Source: Spartobacteria bacterium
GTDB taxonomy: Bacteria > Verrucomicrobiota > Verrucomicrobiia > Chthoniobacterales > Chthoniobacteraceae
Direction of reading: 5' to 3'
Length of the DNA: 43,722 nt
NCBI GenBank assembly: GCA_021324395.1
Contig: JAJPJG010000049.1
Span: forward strand, 1-43,722
The notes under the pieces were generated by a model. That model was not told where the DNA came from and ran no database searches. It saw nothing but the letters and a program-made list of their open reading frames with translations. Position 1 is the stretch's first letter; each line of letters begins with the position of its first letter. Both the position numbers and the translations under genes were made by a program. Shown here piece after piece: positions 41,425 to 43,722 of this stretch.

Positions 41425-42075
41425 TTATGCCGTCACCTTGCGGCGGCGAGCGAGATAAACACCACCCGCCACAATCCCCATCCCCAGCATCCCATAAGTC
41501 GAAGGCTCTGGAACAACGGTAAGAGAAGCTGCGCCATTGGTAGATCCTTGCCCATTTCCATTGGGCTCAGTTCCACCAGCTGCCGTATCGAGAAAGTTAA
41601 GATTTACCGTTTGTCCATCGGCAGGAGTGACCCATGCCGTCGTGGAACCATTTTCAACTGCGTCTGTGCGAAACTGCCCGTAGGTAGTATTCGCGCCCGG
41701 GGAGCTTGAACTGGTCGTTAAAGTGGGCCACCAGCGAAGAAGAAGCTGATCGCCCGCAGTCCAATTGCCGGACAACGTCAAAACGATGGAATGGAAATCA
41801 CCGCCAGCGCTGCCGACCGTATTGTGGTTCAAGGCGTAGCTGGCGACGACCGTGTCGTCAGAGCTACCGCCAACGAATGAACTTGCGCTTGGCGCAGTAA
41901 AGGAGTTGTCGGTGGTGCTGGCGATAATTTGAAGCAATGTTCCGTCCGGCACCGGGGTGGTGCCGTTGGACTGGTAAAGAATGCCAGCGGTGAGGTTAAG
42001 TGTTAAAGTTGCCTGCGCAGACGCGGTAAGAAATGCTGCGGCGGCGAAAGTGGATAACAGGAGGGTCTTTTTCAT
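41425..42075 (-). CDS. PEP-CTERM sorting-domain exported protein
   Basis: A 216-residue protein with a signal peptide (KKTLLLSTFAAAAFLTASAQ) and a C-terminal PEP-CTERM tag: VPEPSTYGMLGMGIVAGGV followed by YLARRRK. Such proteins are cut by an exosortase and linked to exopolysaccharide or the cell surface; no exosortase is in this window. The middle is Thr/Ser/Gly-rich and beta-like (HSIVLTLSGNWTAGDQLLLR), with no recognised domain. It lies 36 nt after the TIGR02597-like gene, probably in the same operon, and has a strong terminator. Confidence 0.92.
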   Translation of the reverse strand: MKKTLLLSTFAAAAFLTASAQATLTLNLTAGILYQSNGTTPVPDGTLLQIIASTTDNSFTAPSASSFVGGSSDDTVVASYALNHNTVGSAGGDFHSIVLTLSGNWTAGDQLLLRWWPTLTTSSSSPGANTTYGQFRTDAVENGSTTAWVTPADGQTVNLNFLDTAAGGTEPNGNGQGSTNGAASLTVVPEPSTYGMLGMGIVAGGVYLARRRKVTA

Positions 42076-42111
42076 TATTAGGGGGTTCAGATTGGATCGA
42101 GCAGCAGACGA

Positions 42112-43413
42112 TTAGTCGTAACTCGGTGCGTTTTGCCAGAACTGTGTAGCACCATTGTTGGTAGTTGCTTTTCGAACAACGAAGCCAGAGCCGGCGGGAA
42201 TGACATCACTTCCAGCATCAACGGTAACGTCCTGGTTAGCTTTGCGCCATGCTCCATTGTAGTAGAAATAGGTCGCAGACGCAGATTTGTTAAAACCGAC
42301 TTGGGTATTATCAAACACGTAAAGTTCATCCGCTCGGAGGAAGGTGGAAGTGCTCGGCGTAAAGGCACCGCTTTCGACCAGTCCTAACTGATTAAGCGAC
42401 GTATCGACAGGACGCGACAGGGAGAGGAGGTTATCCTGTTTTGTGCCAGTTTGTGTTGCGACGGGGAGACTTAATTTTTTGCGGGTAGGCACGTTGCCGG
42501 TGAATGTCAGTGTCGTGGTTGTCCCGTCATTGTTGCGAATCTGGAAATATGCCCCCGGAAGGAGAATATCGTCACCGTGATCTTCGGTAACTGCATTGCC
42601 GGCAAGTCTCCAGGCCCCATTTAAGAAGAAATAGCTTTTTGCGGTGGAGAGATTAATTCCGGAACCGGAGTAGTTGGGAATATAGATTTCCGTCTTCCTA
42701 ATAAAGGCCGAGGAGGAAGCCACAAACGAAGTTCCCGCGTCAGAAGCCGGAAAAACCGACGATAACGAAGGATATGGCAGGATGGTAACCTGTGTGTTGG
42801 CCCCGACGCCACTGAGCGTATCGCCGTTCAGGTTGAGCGTTAACGTGCTCGCATCGTTCGCAGTCACGTCATACGCGCTGCCTTCTTTCGGGCAGGCACT
42901 GACGGAAACCGTTTGACCGCTGGCAGTGCTGCGGGCGGCGATGGTCGCGGTGATTTGCGTGTTGGAATCAACTGATTTCACGATGAAATAAGCGTTGCCA
43001 ACGAGAAGGCCATTGCCGACGGCAACGGTGCTGGTGAAGGTGGTGCCGCTGCCTGTGATCGTCGCGCTGCCTTGCGTGGTAGAGGCACTGCCCGAAAGGG
43101 TCGTCAGTTGCGGGCCGAGAAGCGCGTAATAGTGCTTCGACTGTGTCCCGGAGGTATAGACAAACTGATTATTGGTCCAGCCGGTCGAACCGGAGATCGT
43201 GACGACACTCCCCGAGACCGAGGCGATGGTGCCGACGAATTCAGGCGCGCGGGTGAACGGGATCGAAACGATCGTATCCGAGCTGCCCGAGCAGGTGATT
43301 TTATAAAAACCAACAGGATCAGTGGCGACAGTCGTCTGTCCGAAACTGCTGGCGGTTAATACGGCGGTTAAGAATGCGATCCAGATACACTGGACCTTCG
43401 TTCGGGGGTTCAT
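42112..43413 (-). CDS. TIGR02597-like exported protein
   Basis: A 433-residue protein with signal peptide TKVQCIWIAFLTAVLTASSF then GQTTVATDPVGFYKITC, which resembles the start of the TIGR02597 family found mainly in Verrucomicrobiota (recalled, not searched). Beta-rich throughout, with two related blocks near the C-terminus: KSYFFLNGAWRLAGNAVTED ... DDILLPGAYFQIRN and ATYFYYNGAWRKANQDVTVD ... SDVIPAGSGFVVR, suggesting an internal duplication. An insert of about residues 60-190 is rich in Ser/Thr/Gly. The function is unknown; it is followed by the PEP-CTERM gene. Confidence 0.8.
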   Translation of the reverse strand: MNPRTKVQCIWIAFLTAVLTASSFGQTTVATDPVGFYKITCSGSSDTIVSIPFTRAPEFVGTIASVSGSVVTISGSTGWTNNQFVYTSGTQSKHYYALLGPQLTTLSGSASTTQGSATITGSGTTFTSTVAVGNGLLVGNAYFIVKSVDSNTQITATIAARSTASGQTVSVSACPKEGSAYDVTANDASTLTLNLNGDTLSGVGANTQVTILPYPSLSSVFPASDAGTSFVASSSAFIRKTEIYIPNYSGSGINLSTAKSYFFLNGAWRLAGNAVTEDHGDDILLPGAYFQIRNNDGTTTTLTFTGNVPTRKKLSLPVATQTGTKQDNLLSLSRPVDTSLNQLGLVESGAFTPSTSTFLRADELYVFDNTQVGFNKSASATYFYYNGAWRKANQDVTVDAGSDVIPAGSGFVVRKATTNNGATQFWQNAPSYD

Positions 43414-43422
43414 TGCGGTGTA

Positions 43423-43451
43423 TATCTAATGCATTTGACTGATCTTAGCAA
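43423..43451 (-). promoter_or_regulatory. Candidate promoter of the TIGR02597-like / PEP-CTERM operon
   Basis: On the minus strand TTGCTA (43451-43446) and TAGATA (43428-43423) are 17 nt apart, with the -10 about 10 nt before the ATG at 43413. Transcription would start at or very close to the start codon, giving a very short leader. Confidence 0.35.
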
Positions 43452-43460
43452 GCGACCGGT

Positions 43461-43480
43461 AGCATTTTTAGAAAAATGCT
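43461..43480. repeat. AT-rich palindrome upstream of the TIGR02597-like operon
   Basis: AGCATTTTT (43461-43469) and AAAAATGCT (43472-43480) form a perfect 9-bp inverted repeat with a 2-nt centre; CGGT and ACCG lie further out. It sits just upstream of the candidate promoter and may be an operator. Little else is seen between 43481 and 43606. Confidence 0.45.
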
Positions 43481-43606
43481 TGGTGAACCGTTGAAGCTTG
43501 CGCTTTTTCCTCTTTTTACCGTGGCGGATCTCCGAAAAGGGAGGGGCGCCTCTGACCCCGGCATGTTACGCTAACGCAAACAAATCCCGCTTCTACAGTT
43601 TTGTCG

Positions 43607-43722
43607 CTAAACCAGGCTGAGCTGGTTTTTGAAGATCCACATCAGCGCCTTGACGCCGAGTTCGAGCACGTTGAATGGCTTGCCGACGAAATCGTTGCCT
43701 CCACTCAATGTCGATTGCGCGC
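43607..43722 (-). CDS. Response-regulator receiver domain protein, C-terminal end only
   Basis: Only the last 38 residues lie in the window: STLSGGNDFVGKPFNVLELG, then VKALMWIFKNQLSLV and a stop. GGNDFVGKPF is the end of a CheY-like receiver domain, with the conserved Lys-Pro that contacts the phosphorylated Asp. No output domain follows, so it ends in a receiver. It may be a single-domain regulator or the tail of a hybrid kinase; the rest is beyond the right edge. Confidence 0.8.
   Translation of the reverse strand, partial: AQSTLSGGNDFVGKPFNVLELGVKALMWIFKNQLSLV

Overview
The window reads as chromosomal DNA of a Verrucomicrobiota bacterium, possibly of the Chthoniobacterales/Spartobacteria side (an inference from gene content, with no rRNA to test it). 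Pointers are a giant GreA of the type known from Chlamydiae, a PEP-CTERM protein next to a protein resembling TIGR02597, a DUF1800/DUF1501 exported pair, and a type II secretion system (T2SS) broken into three gene blocks. Genes are dense. Many neighbours overlap as ATGA or TTGA, and five convergent pairs end within 4 nt of each other.

Left part (1-15.4 kb), mostly housekeeping: a partial PreA-like dihydropyrimidine dehydrogenase; a secreted PL4 rhamnogalacturonan lyase; the long GreA-like factor downstream of tRNA-Leu(GAG); a small lipoprotein-like gene and a FabZ-type dehydratase; a surface-glycosylation group (two polytopic GT-C-like proteins and a GT2 polyprenyl-phosphate transferase); a YacP-like NYN nuclease; a MalK/UgpC-type ABC ATPase; ctpA-tsaD; a histone-H1-like basic protein; and a class II aldolase.

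Middle (15.5-28.5 kb): phosphoenolpyruvate carboxylase, then the minus-strand translation operon nusA-infB-rbfA-nrnA-truB-ribF. A good promoter followed by an intrinsic terminator lies in the nusA leader, which suggests attenuation. Upstream are the DUF1800 and DUF1501 genes and a small gene apparently broken by a one-base frameshift.

Right part (28.5-40.7 kb): the T2SS. gspD-gspE run on the minus strand; a lipoprotein, pseudopilins H, I, J and K, then L-like, M-like and a possible GspC/PilP-like protein run on the plus strand; gspF, an unrecognised exported protein and gspG run on the minus strand. No prepilin peptidase and no canonical GspC are seen.

The last part (40.7-43.7 kb) holds the most unusual structure: about 22 in-register, diverged copies of a 21-bp repeat (40889-41350). 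These also read as a seven-residue peptide repeat on the minus strand. The array lies between the gspF promoter region and the terminator of a PEP-CTERM gene. A TIGR02597-like exported protein and the 3' end of a response-regulator gene close the window.
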